Below, piece by piece: positions 20,745 to 30,282 of a DNA stretch of 64,000 bases; the stretch's first letter is position 1, and every line of letters starts with the position of its first letter. The stretch is from CAVVJA01 sp963801715. GTDB lineage: Bacteria > Actinomycetota > Actinomycetes > Mycobacteriales > Jatrophihabitantaceae. The position numbers and the translations under genes are program-made. A model generated the notes under the pieces. It had not been told where the DNA came from. It saw only the letters and a list, made by a program, of their open reading frames with translations, and searched no databases. Location of the stretch: positions 178,628 through 242,627 of the forward strand of contig CAWDGB010000009.1 of NCBI GenBank assembly GCA_963801715.1. The letters are read 5' to 3'.

Positions 20745-21329
20745 GTGTCACGTACGCACGTACGAGTCCGTCCTGCTGAGTTCGGCGACGTAGCCGCACT
20801 GGTGCTTCTACTCAGAGCAACCGACCTGCAACTCGGTGCGCTCGGCGCCCGAATGTTCCAGGCCGAAACGATTGAACATCTCCCGGAGCGGCTCGCGCAG
20901 ATGTTGTCGGGCACGGACCGTGACGTGTTGGTAGCAATCGATGACGGTAGCGGCGGCGTTGTCGGCATGATCGTGGTATCCGACGACTCGGTGGGCGAGG
21001 TGACGCAGATCCCGGTGCTGAACGTGACGCACCTCGTCGTCTCTCCACAGCATCGTCGCCGTGGCGTCGGCCGCGCCCTGCTCGCGGCTACTGTGCACCT
21101 CGCGGATCAACGGCAGATCGAGAACATCGTCGCCACCGCCGTGACCGGATCGCGGGAAGCCAACCGGTACCTCGCCCGCCTCGGGTTCGCACCGCTCGTC
21201 GTGCGGCGCATCGCGCCAACGAGCGTCTTGCGCCGGTCGCTCGGCCTCTCGGATTCGAGCGAGCGGGTGGCACTACTCCGCCGCGCTCGCATCGTGCGTC
21301 GCGGAGCGAGAGCAGTCGGCCGGATCTGA
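20745..21329 (+). CDS. GNAT-family N-acetyltransferase
   Basis: This 194-residue protein has a GNAT fold: the acetyl-CoA pyrophosphate loop is VSPQHRRRGVGRALLAA (R/Q-x-x-G-x-G/A), preceded by strand VLNVTHLVV and followed by a typical beta-bulge helix with REANRYLARLGFAPL. The N-terminal region VRVRPAEFGDVAALVLL is also usual. Start GTG 20745 follows GGGGAGA and matches the family start; the frame is open further upstream. The substrate is unknown. A basic tail rich in Arg follows the domain, so an association with ribosome or nucleic acid is possible but unproven. It lies between the liv operon and polA. Confidence 0.85.
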   Translation: MSRTHVRVRPAEFGDVAALVLLLRATDLQLGALGARMFQAETIEHLPERLAQMLSGTDRDVLVAIDDGSGGVVGMIVVSDDSVGEVTQIPVLNVTHLVVSPQHRRRGVGRALLAATVHLADQRQIENIVATAVTGSREANRYLARLGFAPLVVRRIAPTSVLRRSLGLSDSSERVALLRRARIVRRGARAVGRI

Positions 21330-21396
21330 TCGCCGTCCGGCCGCGGCGGTGTCGGCCGACCCGCGCTGTCGGCCACACGCCCTAGACTCGGCCCTC

Positions 21397-24099
21397 GTGA
21401 CGGCCGTCGATTCGCCCCCTCGTTTGCTCCTGCTGGACGGCCATTCGCTTGCCTACCGCGCCTTCTACGCGCTTCCGGTAGAGAACTTCTCCACGACCAC
21501 CGGACAGCCGACGAACGCGGTCTACGGCTTTACCGCAATGCTGATCAATCTGCTCCGGGACGAGGACCCCACGCACCTCGCGGTGGCGTTCGATGTCTCG
21601 CGCAAGACGTTCCGCGCCGAGACGTACGCGGAGTACAAGGCCGGCCGCGGCGACATGCCGGCGGACTTCCGGGGCCAGCTGTCGCTCATCCAGGAGGTGC
21701 TCGAGGCGCTGCGGATCCCGTCGCTATCCGTCGAGGGTTACGAGGCCGATGACGTGATCGCGACCCTGACCACGCAAGCGGCGGACGAGGGCGTCCAGGT
21801 ACTCATCTGCACCGGCGATCGGGACGTATTGCAACTGGTCAGCGACGCGGTCACCGTGCTCTACCCGCGCAAAGGGGTGAGCGATCTGACGCGGTTCACC
21901 CCCAGCGAAGTTGCCGCGAAATATGGGTTGACGCCAGCCCAGTACCCCGATTTTGCCGCCCTGCGAGGCGATCCGAGCGACAACCTGCCCGGCATCCCCG
22001 GGGTGGGCGAGAAGACGGCGGCCAAGTGGGTGCGCGAGTTCGGATCGTTCGACGCGCTGGTGGCCGGCGTGGACACGGTCAAGGGCAAGGTCGGCGATGC
22101 GCTTCGCGAGCACCTGGCTGCAGTGATGCGCAATCGTCAGCTCACCGAGCTGGTTCGTGATGTGCCACTTGACGTCGAAATTCCTGACCTGGCCCGGCAA
22201 GCATGGGACCGCGAACGGGTGCACGCCCTGTTCGACAATCTGCAGTTCCGGGTACTGCGGGAGCGGCTGTTCGCGACCCTGACGGCGGCCGAGCCTGAGG
22301 CCGAGGAGGGCTTCGAGGTCAGCACGAGCCGCCTCGGGGTCGACGAAGTCGCCCAATGGCTGGAGGAGAACGCGCGGGACAGCACCCGGGTTGGGGTCTC
22401 GTTCCGCGGCAGCTGGGGTCGCGGGACCGGAGTGCTCACCGGGCTCGCACTGGCCGCGACGTCGGGTCGAGCCGCCTATATGCAGCCGGCCCAGCTCACC
22501 GAGAACGACGAGCGAGCCCTCGCCGCCTGGCTGGCCGATCCGGCCGCGCCCAAGGCGGTCCACGACGTCAAAGGGCCGCTGCTGGCGTTACGGCAGCATG
22601 GGTGGACGCTGGCCGGGATCACGAGCGACACGCAACTCGCCGCCTACCTGGCGCTGCCGGGCCAGCGTTCGTTCGATTTGGCCGATCTCGCGCTGCGCTA
22701 CCTGCACCGTGAGCTTCGCGCCAACACCGTGGGGGACGACGAGACCGAGCAGTTGACCTTGGACGGTGGCTTCGACGAGTCGGAAGACGTTCGAGCCGAG
22801 GTCGAGACCGTCCAGGCGAGTGCCATCCGCGACCTCGCCGACGCGCTGGACACCGACCTCGTCAACCGGGGAGCGAGCCGGCTATTGGTCGACATGGAGC
22901 TACCGCTCACCTTCGTACTGGCCGACATGGAGGCAACCGGCATCGCCGTCGACACCGATCTGCTCCTGGCGTTGCAGAGTGAGTTAGGCGCCGACGTGAA
23001 GAGCGTCGAACAGGACGCCCACGCGGTCGTCGGACGTCCGTTCAACCTCGGTTCGCCCAAGCAGTTGCAGGAGATCCTGTTCGATCATTTCAAGCTACCC
23101 AAGACGAAGCGCATCAAGACCGGGTATACGACGGATGCTGACGCGCTGGCCGCCCTCTACGAACAGACGCAGCATCCGGTCCTCGAGCACCTGCTGCGGC
23201 ATCGCGAGGTGGCTCGATTGAAGACGGTCGTCGACTCGCTGCTGCCCCTTGTCGACGACGAGGGTCGTATTCATACCACGTTCAATCAAACGATTGCGTC
23301 GACCGGGCGACTGTCCTCGACCGATCCGAACTTGCAGAACATTCCGGTTCGAACAGCCGAAGGCCGGCGCATTCGAGAGGCATTCACGGTCGGGCGCGAC
23401 TTCGAATCGCTGATGACCGCTGACTACAGCCAGATAGAGATGCGGATCATGGCGCATTTATCGGGTGACGCCGGATTGATCGAGGCGTTCACGACGGGGG
23501 AGGATCTGCATTCCTTTGTGGCGTCCCGCGCGTTCGACCTCCCGCCAGAGGCGATTGACGCGGAGTTGCGCCGTCGAGTCAAGGCAATGTCCTACGGATT
23601 GGCATACGGTTTGTCGGCGTTCGGATTGGCGCAGCAACTGAAGATCACGCCAGATGAAGCTCGTGGGCAGATGGACGCCTACTTCGCGCGATTCGGTGGC
23701 GTGCGGGACTATCTGCGCTCCGTCGTCGATGACGCCCGCCGAACCGGGTACACGGAGACGATCATGGGTCGGCGTCGGTACCTCCCCGATCTCACGAGCG
23801 ACAACCGGCAGCGCCGGGAGATGGCCGAGCGAATGGCACTGAACGCGCCCATCCAGGGCAGCGCCGCCGACATCATCAAGGTAGCCATGCTCGGAGTCCA
23901 CGCGGCACTCGCCAAGGAGAGCCTGCGGTCTCGCCTGCTGCTACAGGTCCATGACGAGCTGGTGTTGGAGATCGCGCCGGGTGAGCGTGACGCCGTCGAG
24001 GAGGTCGTCCGGCAGGAGATGGGCGCGGCCTATCCGCTCGACGTGCCGCTCGACGTGTCGGTCGGGTTGGGCGTCAACTGGCACGACGCCGCACACTGA
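21397..24099 (+). CDS. polA: DNA polymerase I
   Basis: This is a 900-residue family A polymerase for gap filling, Okazaki-primer removal and repair. The N-terminal 5'-3' exonuclease (about 1-300) has LLLLDGHSLAYRAFYAL and EADDVIATL, with helix-hairpin-helix GIPGVGEKTAAKW. The middle 3'-5' exonuclease-like domain (about 320-480) lacks clear DEDD catalytic residues, as is usual in actinobacteria, so proofreading is probably absent. The polymerase domain has motif A TADYSQIEMRIMAHLSGD, motif B RRRVKAMSYGLAYGLS and motif C QVHDELVLE. I prefer GTG 21397 over upstream GTG 21349 because the family begins a few residues before LLLLDGHS. Confidence 0.95.
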   Translation: MTAVDSPPRLLLLDGHSLAYRAFYALPVENFSTTTGQPTNAVYGFTAMLINLLRDEDPTHLAVAFDVSRKTFRAETYAEYKAGRGDMPADFRGQLSLIQEVLEALRIPSLSVEGYEADDVIATLTTQAADEGVQVLICTGDRDVLQLVSDAVTVLYPRKGVSDLTRFTPSEVAAKYGLTPAQYPDFAALRGDPSDNLPGIPGVGEKTAAKWVREFGSFDALVAGVDTVKGKVGDALREHLAAVMRNRQLTELVRDVPLDVEIPDLARQAWDRERVHALFDNLQFRVLRERLFATLTAAEPEAEEGFEVSTSRLGVDEVAQWLEENARDSTRVGVSFRGSWGRGTGVLTGLALAATSGRAAYMQPAQLTENDERALAAWLADPAAPKAVHDVKGPLLALRQHGWTLAGITSDTQLAAYLALPGQRSFDLADLALRYLHRELRANTVGDDETEQLTLDGGFDESEDVRAEVETVQASAIRDLADALDTDLVNRGASRLLVDMELPLTFVLADMEATGIAVDTDLLLALQSELGADVKSVEQDAHAVVGRPFNLGSPKQLQEILFDHFKLPKTKRIKTGYTTDADALAALYEQTQHPVLEHLLRHREVARLKTVVDSLLPLVDDEGRIHTTFNQTIASTGRLSSTDPNLQNIPVRTAEGRRIREAFTVGRDFESLMTADYSQIEMRIMAHLSGDAGLIEAFTTGEDLHSFVASRAFDLPPEAIDAELRRRVKAMSYGLAYGLSAFGLAQQLKITPDEARGQMDAYFARFGGVRDYLRSVVDDARRTGYTETIMGRRRYLPDLTSDNRQRREMAERMALNAPIQGSAADIIKVAMLGVHAALAKESLRSRLLLQVHDELVLEIAPGERDAVEEVVRQEMGAAYPLDVPLDVSVGLGVNWHDAAH

Positions 24100-24135
24100 G
24101 AGGCACTGAGCCGCTCGGCACTGACGCCGCGGGAA

Positions 24136-27100
24136 TCAGCCGCGGGCGCTCGAATCGTGTCGTACGAACGGAAAGGCCAGCGTAGAACGGATATTCGTCC
24201 CGGTCAGCATCATGACGAGGCGGTCGACGCCGATGCCCAGCCCGCCCGTCGGCGGCATTGCGTACTCCAATGCGGTGAGGAACGACTCGTCGATCTGCAT
24301 CGCTTCGGGATCACCCGCCGCCGCGAGCAGCGACTGGGTGGTCAGCCGTTCCCGCTGGTCAACTGGGTCGATCAGCTCCGAATACGCCGTGCCGATCTCC
24401 GCGCCGAAGGCGACGAGGTCCCATCGTTCGGACAACAGAGGGTCCTCACGGTGCACCCGGGTCAACGGCGAGGACTCCAACGGGAAGTCAACGTAGAACG
24501 TCGGTTCGTACGTGTGCCCCTCGACCAGCTCGTCGTAGATCTCCATGATCATGCCGCCCGGGGTGGCCCGGGCTGGCACCGGGATTCCGTGTTCCTCGCA
24601 AACCGCCCGCAACTTGTCGCTCGACGTTGCTGTCGTGAGCTCGACACCCGTCGCCACACTGGCGGCGTCGTAGACGGTGACGGTCGGCCAGTCGCCGCCG
24701 ATGTCCACCTCGGTCCAGCCGCCACTGTCGTCGGGGCGGCGGGCGATCGGCCGCCCGTGCACAGCGGTCGCGACCTCGATGATCAGCTCCCGAGTCAAGA
24801 CCCGCATGTCGTTGTAGTCCGACCAGGCCTGGTAAGCCTCGAGCGAGGTGAACTCGGGATTGTGGGTGGCGTCGGCGCCCTCGTTGCGGAAGTTGCGGTT
24901 CAACTCGAAGACCCGCGACATCCCGCCCACAGCCAGCCGCTTGAGGAACAGCTCCGGCGCGATACGCAGATACAGGTTGGTGTCATAGGCGTTGATGTGC
25001 GTGATGAATGGGCGAGCGTTGGCACCCCCATGCACCGCCTGCAACATCGGCGTCTCGACCTCGACGAACCCGCGTCGGTCGAACCCGTCGCGGAGTGCGC
25101 GTACGGCAACCGATCGGTGGCGCAACATGGAGCGAGATTCGGCGTTGACGATCAAGTCCAGGTAGCGCTGCCGGACCCGGGCGTCGGCGTCGGCCAGTCC
25201 GACGCGATCATCAGGCACGGGACGCAGGCACTTGGCGGCCATCGTCCAGGTGTCCGCCGCTATCGACAGTTCCCCGGTATGACTGGTCGCTACTTCGCCG
25301 CTGACGCTGATGTAGTCGCCGAGGTCGACGGTGCGTTGCCACAGCGCCACCGCGTCGCCGCCGGTCCGGGCGTCGGTCAACATGACCTGAAGCCGACTGT
25401 CCCCGTCTTGCAGTTCGGCAAAGATTAGTCCGCCGAAGTCACGAACCGCGCGGACTCGGCCGGCCACAGACACTTGCTCCGCGGTATAGGTGTCCGGAGC
25501 GAGACTCGGGTGCTCTGCACATACCGCTTCGAGCGACGTGGACCGGGTGACCCCCACGGGGTAGGCCTGCATGCCCGATGCCTCCAGCGTCGCGATCTTG
25601 CGGCGCCGCACCCGCTCCTGCTCGGTCAACCGTTGTACCGGTCGGACCGGTCGGAGCAACTCGTCCGCCTGCGCAGCCACGGCCTCCGCGAACGGCACCC
25701 CGCTGTGGCCTTGGAAAGTGACGGTGTCATCAGGTCCGCGCGAATCGATCGGATCCTTCCCGGGCAAGAAGCCCTCGGCGATGCCGGCCGCGATGGCGGC
25801 TCGGGTGACGTTCATTGACTGGCTGTGGCACATGTATCGCGGAACCCACCGGGGCAGGTACTTCGCATTCGACCGATACAGGCTTTCCAGCTGCCAGAAC
25901 TTCGAAGCAACGGACAGCACCGCGCCGGTCAGCCGCATCACCGGTCCCGCACCCACCCGCTCGGCGGCACTGAATATCCCGCGGAACATCGCGAAGTTCA
26001 GTGAGATTCGCACGATCCCGAGATCACGGCAGGCGTCGACAAGCCCGGCGACCATGAATTCGGTGAGCCCATTCTCGGCGGCCCGGCTGCGGCGCATGAG
26101 GTCGAGGGATAGCCCGCGGCGTCCCCACGGCACAAAGGACAGCAACCCCTTGAGCTCGCCGTTTGCGTCCCGGGCGAGCACCGCCACGCACCGCGGGTCG
26201 GCCGGATCGGCGAGGCGGGACAGCGCCATCGAGAAGCCACGCTCGTCGCCTTCCGCTCGCCACTGGTCGGCGACGCCCTCGAGATGGGTCAGCTCCTCCA
26301 CGCCCAGGTCGCCGTGCCGGGCGACGGTCAGGGTGTAACCGGCCCGTCGGACCCGTTCGACGGCGCGCCGCACCGGCGCCATGGTCGGACCGACGAGCGC
26401 GAACGACTCGACTTCGATGATGGCCTCGTCGCCGATCTCCATTGCCTTCAATCCGGCCGCGACATAGGCGGAAGCGCCCGCCTCGCTCGCCGATAGGGCG
26501 GCCGGGAACCAGCCGAACTTGCGAGCTTCGGCGATCCACGCGTCGATCGCGCCGGACCACGAGTTCAGGTGCCCGACCGGATCCGCGCTCGCCAGGCTCA
26601 CTTCAGCGACGACGCGGTACGTGACCGCCGCTCGGCCGTCGGGAGAGAAGATGACCGACTTGTCACGGCGGGTCGCGAAGTAGGCCAGCGAGTCTCGCTC
26701 GCCGGTCTCCAGCACGAGACGGCGGATCTCCAGTTCATCCTGCGGGCTGACGAACTCTTTGGCCCGCGCAGAGCGGAAGAACACGATCGTCGCGAGGATC
26801 AGCGCCGCGGCCGAAATGATGCCGGCGATCACCGCGATCCAGTGGGGGCCATGATGGCCGTGGAACACGGTCGAGTTTGGGGGCGGGAGCTGGCCGATCG
26901 CGGCCCGGAGCGCCCAGCCAATTCGTTCCCAACCTGGCTCGAGATTATTGGGGAACGCGGCGGTGAGGGCGATCGCCACGAGCGCCGAGACGATCAATCC
27001 ACCAACGAATACCAGCAGCGCCCGCAGCCGCGAACCTCGTCCGACTCGCGCTGGGAAGGCGCTGCGAGCCTTCCAGAGCAGGATGCCGAGGACGAGGCCG

Positions 27101-27528
27101 GTCACGCCTTCGAAGACCGTCAGGCCCAGCCGAATCCGATCGGAGGTGCCGTTGATCGTGATCTCGCCGCTCTGCCCGGAGAGCAGGTAGATGGCGACGA
27201 GCAGGCCAAGGAGGACCGCGAGGAGCTGGAACACGAAGATGACGATCCACAGTGCGAAGCGGATCCGTCGGCTGAGCGCGTTTCCGAGAACGAACAGCAG
27301 GACGACGGTGAACAGGCTTGCGTCGGTGGGGATGTTGACCAGACCGAATATCTCGTCGATCCACTCCGCCCAAGCTCCGTTGATCACGATGCTGATCAGC
27401 GACCAGAAGGCCGCGAGCGTGACGACGCGGGCAGTCCAGACCGCCATGGTCTCCTTCCACCCGCGGGCGCCTTCGGGTTGGCGTGGCTTGTCGACCGTCG
27501 CCGCGGGTGTGACGCTGGTGGTGGTCAT
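24136..27528 (-). CDS. lysX: bifunctional lysyl-phosphatidylglycerol synthetase / lysine-tRNA ligase LysX
   Basis: This 1130-residue fusion has three parts. An N-terminal membrane region (about residues 30-260) has six to seven hydrophobic helices. A cytosolic GNAT-like MprF domain (DUF2156, about 280-600) transfers lysine from Lys-tRNA to phosphatidylglycerol. A C-terminal class II lysyl-tRNA synthetase (about 640-1130) has an anticodon-binding OB fold, motif 2 in FRNEGADATHNPEFTSLE and motif 3 in GLGIGVDRLVMML. In mycobacteria LysX gives resistance to cationic peptides. ATG 27528 has GGAGGATCGCGTG upstream; the frame opens 69 bases earlier. It converges on polA, with the two stops 37 bases apart and a CCGCGG repeat between. 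Confidence 0.95.
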   Translation of the reverse strand: MTTTSVTPAATVDKPRQPEGARGWKETMAVWTARVVTLAAFWSLISIVINGAWAEWIDEIFGLVNIPTDASLFTVVLLFVLGNALSRRIRFALWIVIFVFQLLAVLLGLLVAIYLLSGQSGEITINGTSDRIRLGLTVFEGVTGLVLGILLWKARSAFPARVGRGSRLRALLVFVGGLIVSALVAIALTAAFPNNLEPGWERIGWALRAAIGQLPPPNSTVFHGHHGPHWIAVIAGIISAAALILATIVFFRSARAKEFVSPQDELEIRRLVLETGERDSLAYFATRRDKSVIFSPDGRAAVTYRVVAEVSLASADPVGHLNSWSGAIDAWIAEARKFGWFPAALSASEAGASAYVAAGLKAMEIGDEAIIEVESFALVGPTMAPVRRAVERVRRAGYTLTVARHGDLGVEELTHLEGVADQWRAEGDERGFSMALSRLADPADPRCVAVLARDANGELKGLLSFVPWGRRGLSLDLMRRSRAAENGLTEFMVAGLVDACRDLGIVRISLNFAMFRGIFSAAERVGAGPVMRLTGAVLSVASKFWQLESLYRSNAKYLPRWVPRYMCHSQSMNVTRAAIAAGIAEGFLPGKDPIDSRGPDDTVTFQGHSGVPFAEAVAAQADELLRPVRPVQRLTEQERVRRRKIATLEASGMQAYPVGVTRSTSLEAVCAEHPSLAPDTYTAEQVSVAGRVRAVRDFGGLIFAELQDGDSRLQVMLTDARTGGDAVALWQRTVDLGDYISVSGEVATSHTGELSIAADTWTMAAKCLRPVPDDRVGLADADARVRQRYLDLIVNAESRSMLRHRSVAVRALRDGFDRRGFVEVETPMLQAVHGGANARPFITHINAYDTNLYLRIAPELFLKRLAVGGMSRVFELNRNFRNEGADATHNPEFTSLEAYQAWSDYNDMRVLTRELIIEVATAVHGRPIARRPDDSGGWTEVDIGGDWPTVTVYDAASVATGVELTTATSSDKLRAVCEEHGIPVPARATPGGMIMEIYDELVEGHTYEPTFYVDFPLESSPLTRVHREDPLLSERWDLVAFGAEIGTAYSELIDPVDQRERLTTQSLLAAAGDPEAMQIDESFLTALEYAMPPTGGLGIGVDRLVMMLTGTNIRSTLAFPFVRHDSSARG

Positions 27529-27684
27529 CACGCGATCCTCCTCGCAATGGGCCGCACACGCGGTGCCGCGAGGCCCTGTCGCCGCCTGTTCGGGCAATCA
27601 CGTGCGGGCTCATTCTAAAAGGCAAGATCTGTTCGCCTCGGCAACGTTCCGCCCGGACATGAGCACAAGCGGCATTGGACCGTT

Positions 27685-27700
27685 GTTACGGACGGGTAAC
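27685..27700. promoter_or_regulatory. palindrome GTTAC-N6-GTAAC before the fasciclin gene
   Basis: A perfect inverted repeat, GTTAC-ggacgg-GTAAC, lies 94 bases before the fasciclin start in the divergent gap with lysX. Such 16-bp dyads are typical operators. GlnR/MtrA-type sites use related GTNAC halves, but no specific regulator can be named. Confidence 0.4.
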
Positions 27701-27793
27701 ATTCGCGGCCGGGTCATTGCGCCGTGGCTGCGGAATGGCGACTGTGGCCAGGTTGTACTGCCTTCAAAGGACCAGACTCGGAAGGAATCTGCC

Positions 27794-28471
27794 GTGATCA
27801 TGCGACGCGGAATGGCTGTGTCGGTCGGATTGCTTGCGGCCGCTGTCGCCGCGCTTTCCGCGTGTAGCTCGGGCTCCTCGTCCTCATCGGGTACTACATC
27901 CTCGGCGTCCGCCGCAGCGACCAGCTCCGCCGCAGCGACCAGCTCCGCAGCGAGTTCGTCCGTTGCGAGTAGCTCTGCGACCACGAAGACCAGCCTTCCG
28001 TGGGGGCCAGGGTGCACGGCGCTTGGCGTGACGCCAGCCCGGCTCACGGCAGCGGCTGCGCTGCCCGTAGGCGCTGCCGCGGCCACTGTCCCGCAGCTGA
28101 AGACCGTCGTGACGGCGGCCACGGTCGGCGGCGTGTTCACGACTCTCAATTCCGCTCCGGCGCTGACCGTCTTCGCGCCCCAGGACTCGGCGTTCGCGAA
28201 GGAGCCGGCCGGTCTGCTCCAGTCCTTGATCACCGACCCGAGCAAGAAGGCTCAGCTTGTCTCCACCCTCGAGTACCACGTAGTGGAGGGTGAGCTCACG
28301 AAGGACCAGTTGCCCGGCACGCACAAGACACTGCAGGGTAGCTCGATCACGATCACCGGCAGCGGCGACAGCTACACCATCAACGGCACCGCGAAGATCG
28401 TCTGTGGTGGGATCCAGACCAAGAATGCCGTCGTCAACGTGATCGACGCCGTGCTGCATCCCTCGTCCTGA
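27794..28471 (+). CDS. fasciclin (FAS1) domain lipoprotein
   Basis: This 225-residue exported lipoprotein has a signal peptide with lipobox LSAC (Cys near residue 26). A low-complexity Ser/Ala/Thr linker of about 45 residues follows, encoded by short repeats around 27890-27980. A single FAS1 domain (about 85-225) has H1-like LTVFAPQDSAFAK, the core LEYHVVEGEL and H2-like AVVNVIDAVLHP. It resembles the mycobacterial MPT70/MPT83 secreted antigens. Its role is adhesion or cell-envelope organisation by analogy only. GTG 27794 (or ATG 27800) follows GGAAGGAAT. Confidence 0.9.
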   Translation: MIMRRGMAVSVGLLAAAVAALSACSSGSSSSSGTTSSASAAATSSAAATSSAASSSVASSSATTKTSLPWGPGCTALGVTPARLTAAAALPVGAAAATVPQLKTVVTAATVGGVFTTLNSAPALTVFAPQDSAFAKEPAGLLQSLITDPSKKAQLVSTLEYHVVEGELTKDQLPGTHKTLQGSSITITGSGDSYTINGTAKIVCGGIQTKNAVVNVIDAVLHPSS

Positions 28472-28477
28472 CCGTCG

Positions 28478-29427
28478 ATGCGGCGCGTTCTCGGGGGCGT
28501 TCTTCTCGGCCTGGGCGTCCTGCTGGTCGTCGGCGCTGCCCTCGTGAAATGGGTGGCGGCGCCGGCGCTGGTCAAGATCCCCGACGATGTGAACCTCACG
28601 ACGGTCGCGCAGGGCAGCAGTCAGGTCTTCGTGCTGCAGGCCCAGGCGGTGCAGACGGTCCCGGTGATCGCCACGCGTATTGTGCGCAGTGATGCCAAGG
28701 CGGGTACCTCCTCGGTGGGGGTGTTCGACGAGACGCTCTGCTTGCGGAACGGCGCGGGTACCACCCGGCCCGGCCCGGACGGGTGCGTCCCGGACACTGA
28801 TCCCGGCTTTCGTCCAGCGGACGACCGACCGGGTGGCGTTCGATCGCAAAACGGCGCTTGCCGTGCCAAACGGTCAGAAGTACGGCGCCGCCGTGAACGG
28901 CGACCCAGGAATCCGGCACGTCGGGTTGTCTTACACGTTCCCGATCGACACGGACAAAGATGAGCTATCCGTTCTTCGACACCGTGGTGGGCAAGGCCTA
29001 TCCAATCAACTACCGGGGGACCGAGAAGCTCAACGGCCTTGACGTCTATCGCTTCGAGCAGACGGTGCCGGAGTCCGACATCAAGATCCAAGATTTGTTA
29101 CCGGGCAAGTACTCGAATCTCCGCGTGGTATGGGTCGAGCCAACGACCGGTGTCATCATCAAGGGATCCGAGCAGATCAAGGAGACATTCGCGTCCGGTG
29201 GGCAGACCGCGTTCTCGGGAACACTGGTGTTCAACGACGCCTCGGTCAAATCCCAGGCTGACTACGCCAAGAAGCAACTCTCGAAGGTGCACCTGATCCG
29301 CATTTGGATCCCGCTGACGCTGGCCGCGCTCGGCGTCGTACTCATCCTGGTCGGCCTGCTCCTGTTACTCCGACGCCGTCGTCGTCCGGTCGTGGATGCG
29401 GCGACTCAGGTGAGCTCGCAGACATAG
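28478..29427 (+). pseudogene. DUF3068 (PorA-family) membrane protein, two frameshifts
   Basis: This is an actinobacterial DUF3068 protein of about 315 residues: an N-terminal membrane helix (VLGGVLLGLGVLLVVGAALV), an extracellular domain, and a C-terminal membrane helix followed by LLRRRRR. Frame 1 runs from ATG 28478 to about 28795. Frame 2 (about 28800-28960) gives TDRVAFDRKTALAVPNGQ. Frame 3 (28960-29427) gives MSYPFFDTVVGKAYPINY and LPGKYSNLRVVWVEPTTG. Two one-base indels explain it. The function is unknown. It starts seven bases after the fasciclin stop and its end overlaps the convergent methyltransferase. Confidence 0.8.
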
Positions 29428-30242
29428 ATTGCGGTGCCGGGCAAGATCGCTCCTCGCAAGGGTGACCATTGCCCCCACTCCTGGCTCAACTCATCCGGCC
29501 ATTCCGGTTCGATCAACGCGACAAGCCGGAAACCGGCCGCGTTGATCTCGGCAACTCGATCGCCGAGCGTGCGATGGTGTTCCGCGTACGTCGCCTCACC
29601 GCGCCCGTCGAACTCCACGTATGGCGTCCGATCGAAGTAGGACATCGTCGCCGTGAGCCCAGCGGGGCCGGGATCGTCGGGAAATACCCAGCGGAAAGGA
29701 TGGCTGGTGGCGAACACCCACCGCCTGCCCGGGCGTAGCACGCGCGCCACTTCCCGCATCACTCGCGCGGAGTCGGCCACGAAAGGCACCGCTCCAAAAG
29801 CGGTGAACGCCAGGTCGAACGTGGCGTCCCGGAACGGGAGATGCTGCGCGTCGGCCTGTACGAGCGGTACCTCGATGCCAGTCGCTGCAGCGCCCGCCCG
29901 AGCGTGGCGCAGCATCCCGGCCGAAAGGTCGATCGCCGTCGGCTGGGCGCCCTGCGTGGCTAGCCACCGCGAGCACATCGCCGAGCCGGCGCCGACCTCG
30001 AGAATCCGGCGGTCGGCCACCTTGCCGAGCAAATGCGCATCGGCCTCGCGCAGTCCCTCGGGGCACCACACGAAATCGGCCACGCCGAGGAACGCGCCGT
30101 GCTCGGCGTGGTAGTTGTCGGCGTCACCGTCCCACCAGTGACGGTTCGCGCGCGTCGTCGTCGAGGCATCGGCGGATCGTCGGCCGACGCCTCCGGCGCC
30201 ACTCTCTCGCGGAAGGTATGCATCATCCGTTGCTGAGGCCAC
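29406..30242 (-). CDS. class I SAM-dependent methyltransferase
   Basis: This 278-residue protein has the Rossmann-type motif I RILEVGAGSAMCSRWLA (about residue 80), the acidic residue at the end of strand 2 (TAIDLSAGMLRHAR), motif QADAQHLPFRDATFDLAF and the post-motif helix REVARVLRPGRRWVFA. This is the Methyltransf_11 arrangement. The substrate is unknown. ATG 30242 is the longest start; the first 25 residues are low in conserved features and the true start may lie downstream. Its 3' end overlaps the DUF3068 gene by 22 bases. Confidence 0.85.
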   Translation of the reverse strand: MASATDDAYLPRESGAGGVGRRSADASTTTRANRHWWDGDADNYHAEHGAFLGVADFVWCPEGLREADAHLLGKVADRRILEVGAGSAMCSRWLATQGAQPTAIDLSAGMLRHARAGAAATGIEVPLVQADAQHLPFRDATFDLAFTAFGAVPFVADSARVMREVARVLRPGRRWVFATSHPFRWVFPDDPGPAGLTATMSYFDRTPYVEFDGRGEATYAEHHRTLGDRVAEINAAGFRLVALIEPEWPDELSQEWGQWSPLRGAILPGTAIYVCELT

Positions 30243-30282
30243 GGATCATGCATACCGATGGTGGTCCCGGCAGGCCAGTCAG

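Noticed and set aside
24127..24145. CCGCGG pair between polA and lysX as a bidirectional terminator
   Set aside because: The arms are only 6 bp, overlap the lysX stop and lack T-runs; too weak to annotate.
24157..25428. 423-codon plus-strand frame
   Set aside because: It lies entirely opposite the lysyl-tRNA synthetase domain of lysX and has no recognisable motif.
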